A stretch of DNA of 10,802 bases from Nitrosomonas sp. (lineage in GTDB: Bacteria > Pseudomonadota > Gammaproteobacteria > Burkholderiales > Nitrosomonadaceae), in NCBI GenBank assembly GCA_005779435.1, contig SXJH01000243.1, positions 1 to 10,802 of the forward strand, in the 5' to 3' direction. Below, in pieces: positions 1-6,391 of this stretch. Position numbers and translations under genes: made by a program. Position 1 is the first letter of the stretch; the number at the start of each line of letters is the position of its first letter. The notes beneath the pieces were generated by a model. It was given only the letters and a program-made list of their open reading frames with translations, searched no databases and had not been told where the DNA came from.

Positions 1-338
1 CCCGTAATCCCGACTATCCATAATTTTTGTGAAGGATGGCCATACACATGGCTTGCGATCAGACCTGCTTTGGCTTTCAATTCGTCGATCGCCAACGCGG
101 GAATTTGCCATGCCGGATTCCATGTAAAACCTTGCGGATCCCACAGAATCGCGTTCGCTCCCGCCGCAATGGCCTGCGGTATAAATTTACGCCCGTCGGT
201 TGTTTCACCTGCGTATGCCAGGAAAGTATCCCCCGGTTTTATTACCCGGCTATCGGTTACCACATTCACAACCGGCACACCCAATTCATTCAATAAATGA
301 AAATCGAATGATTTGGCCGTCTTTTGCTTAGCGGTCAT
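1..338 (-). CDS. murE: UDP-N-acetylmuramoyl-tripeptide synthetase, N-terminal part (cut by window edge)
   Basis: MurE is the cytoplasmic Mur ligase that adds the third residue, normally meso-diaminopimelate in Gram-negatives, to UDP-MurNAc-L-Ala-D-Glu using ATP. Only the first 112 or so codons are present. The translated N-terminal domain shows the family pattern: VVTDSRVIKPGDTF, then DGRKFIPQAIAAGA, then IPAL and HVYGHPSQKLWIVGITG. The last residues are the beginning of the TGTNGKT ATP-binding loop, which continues past base 1. I chose the ATG at 338 because GAAGGA lies 8 bases upstream. An in-frame ATG at 347 overlaps the ftsI stop as ATGA but has no room for a ribosome binding site. It lies 5 bp after ftsI and belongs to the dcw cluster. 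Identity is very likely; amino-acid specificity cannot be read from this part. Confidence 0.93.
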   Translation of the reverse strand, partial: MTAKQKTAKSFDFHLLNELGVPVVNVVTDSRVIKPGDTFLAYAGETTDGRKFIPQAIAAGANAILWDPQGFTWNPAWQIPALAIDELKAKAGLIASHVYGHPSQKLWIVGIT

Positions 339-343
339 CGGAA

Positions 344-2068
344 TCATCCTTCGTCGCCCATTTCAGGGGTCGCGGTAAAAGTAACCACATTATTGGCGGG
401 TGCATCCGGCGGAATATTCAGTATGCGCAACGCATTTGACATGACTCCGTTGAAAACGGGCGCGGCCACAGCGCCGCCAAAATATTTCCCGGCAGACGGT
501 TCATCGATCATTACTGCAACGATCAAACGCGGATTCGATACCGGCGCATAGCCGACAAACGTCGAAATATAGCTTTTGTCGGCATACCGGCCATTGATGA
601 GTTTATGTGCCGTTCCGGTTTTACCGGCGACGCGATATCCGTTGATTTGCGCCAGCGGCGCAGTACCGCCGGGTTTGGTCGCCATTTCCAGCATCATGCT
701 CATGGCTTGCGCGGTATCTCGCGAAATCACGCGCTGTCCCATTACCGGCATATCCTGCTTAAGCAGCGAAACCGGTTTTAATTCGCCGCCGCTGGAAAAT
801 ATCGTGTATGCGCGTGCCAATTGCATCAGACTCGTCGATATGCCATGTCCGTATGACATGGTTGCTTGCTCTATCGGACGCCATTTGTTGTAAGGCCGCA
901 AAATGCCGCTGGCTTCTCCGGGAAAACCCGAATTTACCAGCGCACCGAAACCGGAGCGATTAAACATTTCCCACATCGTCTGAGAATCCAATGACAATGC
1001 GATTTTTGCAGTACCAACGTTGCTCGATTGCTGAATGATTTGGGCGACGGTTAGCTCGCCTTTGTTGCTGACGTCGCGAATGGTTTTTTTGCCCACCTGC
1101 CATGTGCCGGGGGAGGTTTGCAGCACAGTATTGGCGTTGACCTTACCGACTTCCATGGCTACTGCCACCGTGAAAGGCTTTAATGTGGATCCCGGCTCAA
1201 AAGTATCGATCAATGCGCGATTGCGCAGTCTTTCGTTATCGATGGTCGATCTTCTGTTGGGATTGTAAGCCGGCAAGTTGGTCAAAGCCAGAATTTCACC
1301 GGTTTGCGCATCCAACACCACGACACTGCCGGCTTTTGCTTTATTTACAGCGACCGCTTCCTTTAATTCCGCATGGGCGCGATATTGAATTCTTCGATCG
1401 ATCGACAATACCAAGTCTTTCCCGGGCTTGGGTTCGCGAATATTTTCCACATCCTCGACGATTTGGCCTTTATTGTCTTTGATGACGCGGCGGTGTCCCA
1501 GCTCTCCGGCCAGCATTGCTTCCCACCCCCGCTCGACGCCTTCTTGGCCCTCATCGTTAATATCGGTAAAGCCCAATACATGGGCGGCAAACTCGCCTTC
1601 CGGGTAATACCGCTTGGATTCGCTGGCCAAATAAATCCCTTTGATTTTCAACTTTGCGATCTTTTCTGCGATGTCCGGCACTACTTGTCTTTTCAAGTAC
1701 ACAAACCGGCTATTCTCCCGATCGACTTTGGCGCTAATATCCGCGCTGTCCATTTCAAGCAGGGCGGCCAGTTGTTTTAATTTCTCAGGAGATATTTCCA
1801 CCATCTTCGGGTCTGCATAAACGGACGCAACAGGGGAACTAATGGCCAGAATATGGCCGTTGCGATCCGTTATCATGCCCCGATCCGCGTTCATTTCCAG
1901 CACACGGCTATAGCGCGACTCGCCTTTTTTCTGCAAGAAATCGTGATTCATTCCTTGCAAGTAAGCGGCGCGCCCCGCCAAACTCACCAACCCCAGCAAC
2001 AACAAGCAAAATATCAGCAGCGAGCGCCATGCCGATAATTTAATTTGTGGTTTTACTGGCTTAATCAT
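344..2068 (-). CDS. ftsI: Peptidoglycan transpeptidase PBP3 (septal, FtsI)
   Basis: FtsI cross-links septal peptidoglycan during division, anchored in the inner membrane with its catalytic domain in the periplasm and working with FtsW and FtsQLB. The 574-residue product is the usual length. A short cytoplasmic tail precedes one membrane segment (about residues 15-36). A PBP dimerisation domain follows (GMITDRNGHILA at 64-75, RYYPEGEFAAHVLGF at 153-167). The transpeptidase domain carries all three active-site motifs: STLK with the acylated serine at 294, SSN at 348-350 and KTGT at 483-486. The start is 18 bp after the ftsL stop, with no strong Shine-Dalgarno visible, so translation may depend on coupling. 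All key residues are intact, and its place between ftsL and murE fits the standard dcw order. Confidence 0.97.
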   Translation of the reverse strand: MIKPVKPQIKLSAWRSLLIFCLLLLGLVSLAGRAAYLQGMNHDFLQKKGESRYSRVLEMNADRGMITDRNGHILAISSPVASVYADPKMVEISPEKLKQLAALLEMDSADISAKVDRENSRFVYLKRQVVPDIAEKIAKLKIKGIYLASESKRYYPEGEFAAHVLGFTDINDEGQEGVERGWEAMLAGELGHRRVIKDNKGQIVEDVENIREPKPGKDLVLSIDRRIQYRAHAELKEAVAVNKAKAGSVVVLDAQTGEILALTNLPAYNPNRRSTIDNERLRNRALIDTFEPGSTLKPFTVAVAMEVGKVNANTVLQTSPGTWQVGKKTIRDVSNKGELTVAQIIQQSSNVGTAKIALSLDSQTMWEMFNRSGFGALVNSGFPGEASGILRPYNKWRPIEQATMSYGHGISTSLMQLARAYTIFSSGGELKPVSLLKQDMPVMGQRVISRDTAQAMSMMLEMATKPGGTAPLAQINGYRVAGKTGTAHKLINGRYADKSYISTFVGYAPVSNPRLIVAVMIDEPSAGKYFGGAVAAPVFNGVMSNALRILNIPPDAPANNVVTFTATPEMGDEG

Positions 2069-2086
2069 GTTTATTTGTTATGCCGG

Positions 2087-2365
2087 TTATCTGTTTTCCG
2101 CAGTACTGATCGATACGATTTGTATGCTGGACGCAGCAGGTACCGCCATACCCAACTGTTCTTTGGCGATCTGTTCAATGCGTCCATGCATAATCAATGT
2201 GCTTTGCTCCAACTGTAGCCGACCCCATTCCACTTCCAGTTTTTGTTCTATTTCCTTTTCCTTCTCGAGCGCCATAAATAGCTTGCGCACCATATGCTGC
2301 GATGTAACCACGCCCAATGCGCACACAATCAATGCCACAACAAAAAAAATGTTCAATTTAAACAT
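2087..2365 (-). CDS. ftsL: Cell division protein FtsL
   Basis: FtsL is a small bitopic inner-membrane protein that joins FtsB and FtsQ in the divisome and helps activate FtsWI. The 92-residue product has a short N-terminus, one membrane segment at about residues 5-21 (FFVVALIVCALGVVTS), and then a charged, leucine-containing helix (about 30-60) expected to form the periplasmic coiled coil. The family is poorly conserved in sequence, so the call rests on size, topology and position between rsmH and ftsI. The gap to the rsmH stop is only 5 bp, and GGGT just upstream of the start is a modest ribosome binding site. Confidence 0.9.
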   Translation of the reverse strand: MFKLNIFFVVALIVCALGVVTSQHMVRKLFMALEKEKEIEQKLEVEWGRLQLEQSTLIMHGRIEQIAKEQLGMAVPAASSIQIVSISTAENR

Positions 2366-2370
2366 CGCAT

Positions 2371-3315
2371 TTACCCGTTTAAATGCAATCGTTCCGCCAC
2401 TCGCATCACCGCACTTCTTGCGCGCACATTATTCGCCACTTCCGATGCGTCAGGCCGTTTGGCTTTACCGATGATTCGCAATGTTTGCTTACTCAATTGC
2501 TGCAGCTCTCGCTCCCGCAGCGGCAAGCCGCGAGGAAACTCGTCCGTACTGGCTGCCGATCGCATGAACTGTTTGACTATCCGATCTTCCAATGAATGAA
2601 AGCTGATCACAACCAATCGCCCTCCCGGATTCAACATATCCACACTCTGCGGCAATACCAGCGACAACTCTTCGAGTTCCCGGTTAAGATAAATTCGAAT
2701 CGCCTGGAAAGTACGTGTTGCCGGGTGTTTTGTGTCCTCCCGCTGCCGTTGTTGCGAATACACTGTCGCTGCCACAATCTCCGCAAGTTGTGTTGTTGTA
2801 ACAATAGGCTGCTGAGTCCTCGCCTTAACAATCGCACGTGCGATCCGCTTAGCAAAACGTTCTTCGCCATACGTTTTTATCACCTCGGCCAGTTGTTCTT
2901 CCGTTACCGTTGCCAGCCAAGCTGCCGCCGTTTGTCCGCTGCTCGTATCCATGCGCATATCGAGCGCCCCGGCAGCTCGAAAACTAAATCCGCGCGAAGC
3001 TTCCTCCAATTGCGGCGACGACACTCCCAGATCAAGCAGCACACCGTCAACTGTTGCTACACCCAATCCCTGCAATATCAGCTTCATCCCGGAAAAGCCG
3101 CTATGCCGAATGCAAAACCGCTTATCGTCGATCGCCTCGCCTGCCGTTATCGCTTCAGGATCGCGATCCAAAGCGATCAATCGTCCCTGTTCGCCCAGCT
3201 GCGACAGAATGAGTCGACTATGCCCTCCACGACCAAACGTTGCATCGACATAAATCCCCTCCGGTTTTATTGCCAACGCTGCAATCGCTTCCTGCAACAA
3301 TACCGATACATGCAT
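2371..3315 (-). CDS. rsmH: 16S rRNA (cytosine-1402 N4)-methyltransferase RsmH
   Basis: RsmH (MraW) transfers a methyl group from S-adenosylmethionine to N4 of C1402 in the P-site region of 16S rRNA. The 314-residue product is full length. Visible motifs are the SAM-binding loop DATFGRGGHS (24-33), DLGVSSPQ (95-102), DMRMD (119-123), HPATRTFQAIRI (197-208), SFHSLEDR (238-245) and the conserved C-terminal NNVRARSAVMRVAERL. Its start lies 8 bp after the mraZ stop and no clear Shine-Dalgarno is seen, so translational coupling to mraZ is likely. Family knowledge gives the function; the sequence shows all the hallmarks. Confidence 0.97.
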   Translation of the reverse strand: MHVSVLLQEAIAALAIKPEGIYVDATFGRGGHSRLILSQLGEQGRLIALDRDPEAITAGEAIDDKRFCIRHSGFSGMKLILQGLGVATVDGVLLDLGVSSPQLEEASRGFSFRAAGALDMRMDTSSGQTAAAWLATVTEEQLAEVIKTYGEERFAKRIARAIVKARTQQPIVTTTQLAEIVAATVYSQQRQREDTKHPATRTFQAIRIYLNRELEELSLVLPQSVDMLNPGGRLVVISFHSLEDRIVKQFMRSAASTDEFPRGLPLRERELQQLSKQTLRIIGKAKRPDASEVANNVRARSAVMRVAERLHLNG

Positions 3316-3323
3316 CGTTTTAG

Positions 3324-3770
3324 CTACAATGTAAAGCCATGCAACTGCGGCGGCAGATCGCCGTCCTTAAAGCTCAATGCATCTTCAATTTGTAAATTCC
3401 ATTGTGCTTCATCCCACAATTCAAATTTGGCTCCTTGTCCAACCAGCACCACATCTTTAGACAAGCCGGCAAACTCCCGTAGCGGCGGCGGTATTAGAAT
3501 ACGACCGGCAGCGTCCATTTCAACATCGCTGGCGTTACCTACGAGCAGTCTTTGCAATCTACGTGTTGTTGGTTCAAAACTAGGCAATTGGTTGATTTCT
3601 TTTTCTATGGGTTCCCACGCGGGCTGAGGATAAATCAACAGGCACTTGGAAGGATCGACCGTAACGATTAGACATCCGGCACAGGAAGACATTAGTTCGC
3701 CACGGTATTTTGCGGGAACCGCAAGCCTACCTTTTGCATCCAGACTAAGTTGCGTGACGCCACGAAACAT
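3324..3770 (-). CDS. mraZ: Transcriptional regulator MraZ of the dcw cluster
   Basis: MraZ is a ring-forming DNA-binding protein of the AbrB-like (SpoVT) fold that represses its own promoter and so sets expression of the division and cell-wall genes behind it. The 148-residue product has the two expected half-repeats, each with the DxxxR signature: DAKGR at 11-15 and DAAGR at 86-90, each followed by a hydrophobic IP/VP turn (RLAVPAKYR, RILIPPPLR). The start at 3770 has GGAG 5 bases upstream. Its likely binding sites, repeats of TGGG/TGGA every 10 bp, lie 37 to 71 bases upstream of the start, directly beside the promoter. Confidence 0.97.
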   Translation of the reverse strand: MFRGVTQLSLDAKGRLAVPAKYRGELMSSCAGCLIVTVDPSKCLLIYPQPAWEPIEKEINQLPSFEPTTRRLQRLLVGNASDVEMDAAGRILIPPPLREFAGLSKDVVLVGQGAKFELWDEAQWNLQIEDALSFKDGDLPPQLHGFTL

Positions 3771-3806
3771 ATTGTCTCCAAAATTACGGGGAAATTAACT
3801 GGGATT

Positions 3807-3841
3807 TTCCATTTTCTTCCACATTCCCCCACTGTTTCCCA
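3807..3841 (-). promoter_or_regulatory. MraZ operator: four 10-bp-spaced repeats
   Basis: Read on the minus strand, TGGGA, TGGGG, TGGAA and TGGAA begin at 3841, 3831, 3821 and 3811, exactly one helical turn apart. This matches the known MraZ box, which consists of TGGGN direct repeats separated by 5 bases. The first repeat shares its T with the last base of the -10 hexamer, so bound MraZ would cover the transcription start. The last two copies have TGGA rather than TGGG and may bind more weakly. Confidence 0.88.
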
Positions 3842-3869
3842 CTTTAATAAAAAAAAATGGGATAGTCAA
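3841..3869 (-). promoter_or_regulatory. Promoter of the mraZ-led division cluster
   Basis: Minus strand: -35 TTGACT at 3869-3864 (5 of 6 to consensus), a 17-bp spacer that contains nine consecutive T, and -10 TAAAGT at 3846-3841 (4 of 6). The predicted start is near 3834, giving a leader of about 65 bases that contains most of the MraZ repeats. The position relative to mraZ and its operator makes this a convincing sigma70-type promoter. Confidence 0.8.
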
Positions 3870-3928
3870 GCAACAAATTTAAGGTTTTAGTTATACGACA
3901 AAGACTTAAGATAGATGAGCGTTTCGTT

Positions 3929-3991
3929 ATCGAGATTAAAAATACTCAAATAAATAGATAGATATATGAGAATCTCGATGTGATTAATCAC
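3929..3991 (+). repeat. Inverted repeat related to one upstream of hppA
   Basis: ATCGAGATT (3929-3937) is the exact reverse complement of AATCTCGAT (3971-3979), with 33 bases between. Immediately after the right arm comes the 12-bp palindrome GTGATTAATCAC (3980-3991), which shares its first bases with ATGTGATT. The string AGAATCTCGATGTGATT here matches AGAATCTCGCATGTGATT on the minus strand upstream of hppA apart from one inserted base. The function is unknown. With such a long loop it is more likely a protein-binding site or a remnant of a small repeat element than a terminator. Confidence 0.6.
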
Positions 3992-4062
3992 TTTCGCGAT
4001 AATTATTTGAAAGGATGGAATTCGAGAGAAATACGATCAACAGCAATTCGATGAAGAAATTA

Positions 4063-4095
4063 AAAAAGCACACCGGAGAAATCGGTGTGCTTTTT
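4063..4095 (-). terminator. Rho-independent terminator of hppA
   Basis: AAAAAGCACACCG (4063-4075) pairs perfectly with CGGTGTGCTTTTT (4083-4095) around a 7-base loop. The stem has eight pairs GCACACCG flanked by A-T pairs, so each strand reads into a run of T. It lies 27 bases beyond the hppA stop in the reading direction. It would also stop plus-strand transcription, where the tail is TTTTTATTTTT. Confidence 0.9.
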
Positions 4096-4122
4096 ATTTT
4101 TGACGCGTTTAGCTGATACTTA

Positions 4123-6180
4123 TTACAGCAACGGGATAATTAACAATGCCACAATGTTAATAATCTTGATCAATGGATTGATCGCCGGACCAGCGGTATC
4201 CTTATACGGATCGCCTACGGTATCGCCGGTAACCGATGCTTTGTGCGCTTCGCTACCTTTGCCGCCGAAATGTCCGTCTTCGATATACTTCTTCGCATTA
4301 TCCCAAGCACCGCCGCCTGTGGTCATTGAAATCGCAACGAACAAGCCCGTTACGATAGAGCCCATCAACACACCGCCCAGCGCTTGCGGACCGAGAATAA
4401 CACCGACCAGCAACGGTATTAAAACCGGTAACAACGAAGGAATCATCATTTCCTTAATCGCCGCTTTGGTCAACATATCGACCGCACGCGAATAATCGGG
4501 CTTCGCGGTGCCTTCCATAATTCCGGGAATTTCTTTGAATTGACGGCGGACTTCAATCACAACGGAACCTGCGGCACGACCCACAGCTTCCATCGACATC
4601 GCACCGAACAAGTAAGGAATCATACCGCCGATAAACAAGCCAATGATGACCATGTGATTGGATAAATCGAAGGTTATTGTGTGCCCGGCATGCTCCAGTG
4701 CATGCGTATAGTCGGCAAACAATACCAGTGCGGCCAAACCTGCCGAACCAATCGCATAACCTTTGGTAACCGCTTTGGTCGTGTTACCGACAGCATCCAG
4801 CGGATCGGTAATTGCACGAACGGAATCGGGCATTTCCGACATCTCGGCGATACCGCCCGCGTTATCGGTAATCGGGCCATACGCGTCCAGCGCAACGATA
4901 ATGCCTGTCATCGACAACATTGAAGTCGCAGCGATCGCAATACCGTATAAACCGGCCAATGCATACGCCAGCAAGATACTGATACACACAGCCAGAACCG
5001 GTGCTGCGGTAGCGCGCATTGAAACGCCCAGACCTGCGATGATATTGGTCGCATGACCGGTGGTCGACGCTTCGGCAACATGCTGAACCGGCTTGAAATC
5101 CGTTGAAGTGTAGTACTCGGTAATGACGACCATGAGCCCCGTCAGCACCAAACCGATTGCTGCGGCCAGGAACACGCGCATAACCAGCATACCGCCCGCT
5201 ATTTCAGTGCCGTCGACATCAAGCGACATACCGCTCATGAACCAAGCAGTCACGGGAAGATAAGCCACCAGAGCAATACCGCCGGCAACCGCCAATCCGC
5301 GATAGAGCGCATTCATAATCTTGCCGCCTTCGCGCATTTTGACATAGTAACAACCGACAATGGATGCGGCGATAGAAACCGCGCCTAGCATCAACGGATA
5401 AATTACCGCATCAACGGCGTTCGTTGTGAACAGCAGCGCACCCAGTATCATCGTAGCGATGATGGTAACGGCATAGGTTTCAAACAAATCCGCTGCCATA
5501 CCGGCGCAGTCGCCCACGTTATCGCCCACGTTATCGGCAATAACCGCCGGGTTGCGTGGATCGTCTTCCGGGATACCTGCCTCTACTTTACCGACCAGAT
5601 CCGCACCAACGTCCGCACCTTTAGTGAAAATACCGCCACCCAAACGTGCAAAAATTGAAATCAACGATCCACCGAACGCAAAACCAATCAGAGGCTTAAT
5701 GACATCACTGACAGCCTGGTCGGGGTTAGCGCCGTTAAATAACACTGCACAGTATCCGGCAACGCCCAGCAAACCTAAACCAACAACCAGCATTCCAGTT
5801 ACCGCACCGCCTCGAAAAGCAATCGCCAAGGCTTCATTCAATCCGACAGTCGCCGCCTGAGCGGTTCGGACATTCGACTGAACCGATACCGTCATACCCA
5901 GAAAACCTGCAGCACCCGAGAGAATTGCACCTAAAGCAAAACCAATAGCAGTACTCCCGCCTAATGCTATCCAAAGCGCAAAAAACAGAACAGCGCCTAC
6001 CATACCGATCGTCATATATTGACGCTTTAGGTATGCTGAGGCGCCTTCTTGAATAGCTTTTGCAATTTCCTGCATCCGCTGGTTGCCTGTAGATTGTTCA
6101 AAAATACCCTTAATCCATATACCACTGAATATCAGGGCTACAATCGCACTAACAATTGCGATAACTAAACCACTAGCCAT
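4123..6180 (-). CDS. hppA: Membrane-bound proton-pumping inorganic pyrophosphatase, K+-independent type
   Basis: HppA hydrolyses cytoplasmic PPi and uses the energy to export protons across the inner membrane. The 685-residue product is mostly hydrophobic, consistent with the 16-helix fold. The catalytic motifs are complete: GADVGADLV (188-196), the acidic stretch from DDPRNP to DNVGDNVGD (206-224), DNAGGIAEMSEMPD (439-452) and GDTVGDPYKDTAGP (652-665). GNTTKAVTKG has lysine at 469 and threonine at 472, the pattern of K+-independent proton pumps; K+-dependent enzymes have alanine at the lysine position. The ATG at 6180 is chosen because GGAG lies 6 bases upstream. A TTG at 6192 extends the frame by four codons but lies upstream of that site. 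It follows pfp on the same strand, which suggests a shared PPi economy, and it ends at its own terminator. Confidence 0.96.
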   Translation of the reverse strand: MASGLVIAIVSAIVALIFSGIWIKGIFEQSTGNQRMQEIAKAIQEGASAYLKRQYMTIGMVGAVLFFALWIALGGSTAIGFALGAILSGAAGFLGMTVSVQSNVRTAQAATVGLNEALAIAFRGGAVTGMLVVGLGLLGVAGYCAVLFNGANPDQAVSDVIKPLIGFAFGGSLISIFARLGGGIFTKGADVGADLVGKVEAGIPEDDPRNPAVIADNVGDNVGDCAGMAADLFETYAVTIIATMILGALLFTTNAVDAVIYPLMLGAVSIAASIVGCYYVKMREGGKIMNALYRGLAVAGGIALVAYLPVTAWFMSGMSLDVDGTEIAGGMLVMRVFLAAAIGLVLTGLMVVITEYYTSTDFKPVQHVAEASTTGHATNIIAGLGVSMRATAAPVLAVCISILLAYALAGLYGIAIAATSMLSMTGIIVALDAYGPITDNAGGIAEMSEMPDSVRAITDPLDAVGNTTKAVTKGYAIGSAGLAALVLFADYTHALEHAGHTITFDLSNHMVIIGLFIGGMIPYLFGAMSMEAVGRAAGSVVIEVRRQFKEIPGIMEGTAKPDYSRAVDMLTKAAIKEMMIPSLLPVLIPLLVGVILGPQALGGVLMGSIVTGLFVAISMTTGGGAWDNAKKYIEDGHFGGKGSEAHKASVTGDTVGDPYKDTAGPAINPLIKIINIVALLIIPLL

Positions 6181-6186
6181 AGAGAG

Positions 6187-6190
6187 CTCC
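6187..6190 (-). promoter_or_regulatory. Ribosome binding site that fixes the hppA start
   Basis: GGAG on the minus strand lies 6 bases before the ATG at 6180. The upstream TTG at 6192 overlaps this site and has no Shine-Dalgarno of its own, so the ATG is the better start. Confidence 0.8.
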
Positions 6191-6207
6191 AATTAAAGTC
6201 AGACCAT

Positions 6208-6248
6208 AAAAAATCACATGCGAGATTCTGATCTAATTAATCTCGCAT
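6208..6248 (-). repeat. Hairpin with trailing U run in the hppA leader
   Basis: Minus strand: ATGCGAGATT (6248-6239) pairs perfectly with AATCTCGCAT (6227-6218) around an 11-base loop. GTGA and six T (6213-6208) follow. This resembles an intrinsic terminator except for the 4-base gap before the T run. It sits 28 bases before the hppA start, so it could end read-through from pfp, attenuate hppA, or be a dispersed repeat. The same core, and the bases following it, recur at 3929-3985 in the opposite orientation. Confidence 0.6.
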
Positions 6249-6273
6249 TCTTAACCACTTGTCTTAAATAAAA

Positions 6274-6310
6274 ATTCAGTGCGTATTTTAGCTGTTCTTG
6301 CGGACTGAAT
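6274..6310 (-). promoter_or_regulatory. Weak hairpin and candidate hppA -10 element
   Basis: Minus strand: ATTCAGT (6310-6304) pairs with ACTGAAT (6280-6274), and TTTTTATTT follows, which could be a weak terminator for pfp. Its long loop contains TAAAAT (6290-6285), a 5-of-6 match to a -10 hexamer. The hexamer 17 bases upstream of that (TGCATT) is poor. These two readings compete, and neither is strong. Confidence 0.3.
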
Positions 6311-6352
6311 GCATCAATTATTTAAGAAGACACTATTACCCTGCAACCAAAC

Positions 6353-6378
6353 GATCTCATCGGTGTTGCAATGAGACC
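6353..6378 (-). other. Short hairpin just after pfp
   Basis: Minus strand: GGTCTCAT (6378-6371) can pair with ATGAGATC (6360-6353), with one G-U pair, around a 10-base loop. It begins 14 bases after the pfp stop. No T run follows, so it is not a convincing terminator; it may protect the 3' end of the pfp message. Confidence 0.35.
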
Positions 6379-6391
6379 GCGTCATATCAAA

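Larger units (their letters stand above)
3771..4122. other. AT-rich intergenic region between mraZ and hppA
   Basis: This 352-base gap separates the start of mraZ from the end of hppA. The mraZ leader, operator and promoter fill 3771-3869. The stretch 3870-4062 is AT-rich and holds a 9-bp inverted repeat (3929-3937 with 3971-3979), a perfect 12-bp palindrome GTGATTAATCAC (3980-3991) and short GATA runs. The hppA terminator hairpin is at 4063-4095. The only open frame of any size is 33 codons (4015-4116, plus strand); it runs through the terminator and is probably chance. I see no convincing gene. Confidence 0.7.

Noticed and set aside
339..347. murE start at the ATG overlapping the ftsI stop
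   Set aside because: It is in frame, but the only good purine-rich site (GAAGGA) overlaps it directly; the ATG at 338 has proper spacing.
2596..3627. A 343-codon open frame on the plus strand opposite rsmH and mraZ
   Set aside because: It lies antisense to two well-conserved genes, its product is rich in Cys, Arg and Ser with no recognisable motif, and it has no promoter or ribosome binding site. It is a shadow of the minus-strand coding.
3980..3991. GTGATTAATCAC as an FNR or CRP binding site
   Set aside because: The half-site spacing is two bases shorter than the FNR (TTGAT-N4-ATCAA) and CRP (TGTGA-N6-TCACA) consensus sites, so neither family fits.
4015..4116. A 33-codon frame starting at an ATG preceded by AAGG
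   Set aside because: The Shine-Dalgarno-like bases touch the ATG with no spacing, and the frame crosses the intrinsic terminator at 4063-4095, so it could not be fully transcribed from a normal message.
6181..6192. TTG start for hppA at 6192
   Set aside because: The ATG at 6180 has GGAG at the right distance, while the TTG overlaps that site and has none of its own.
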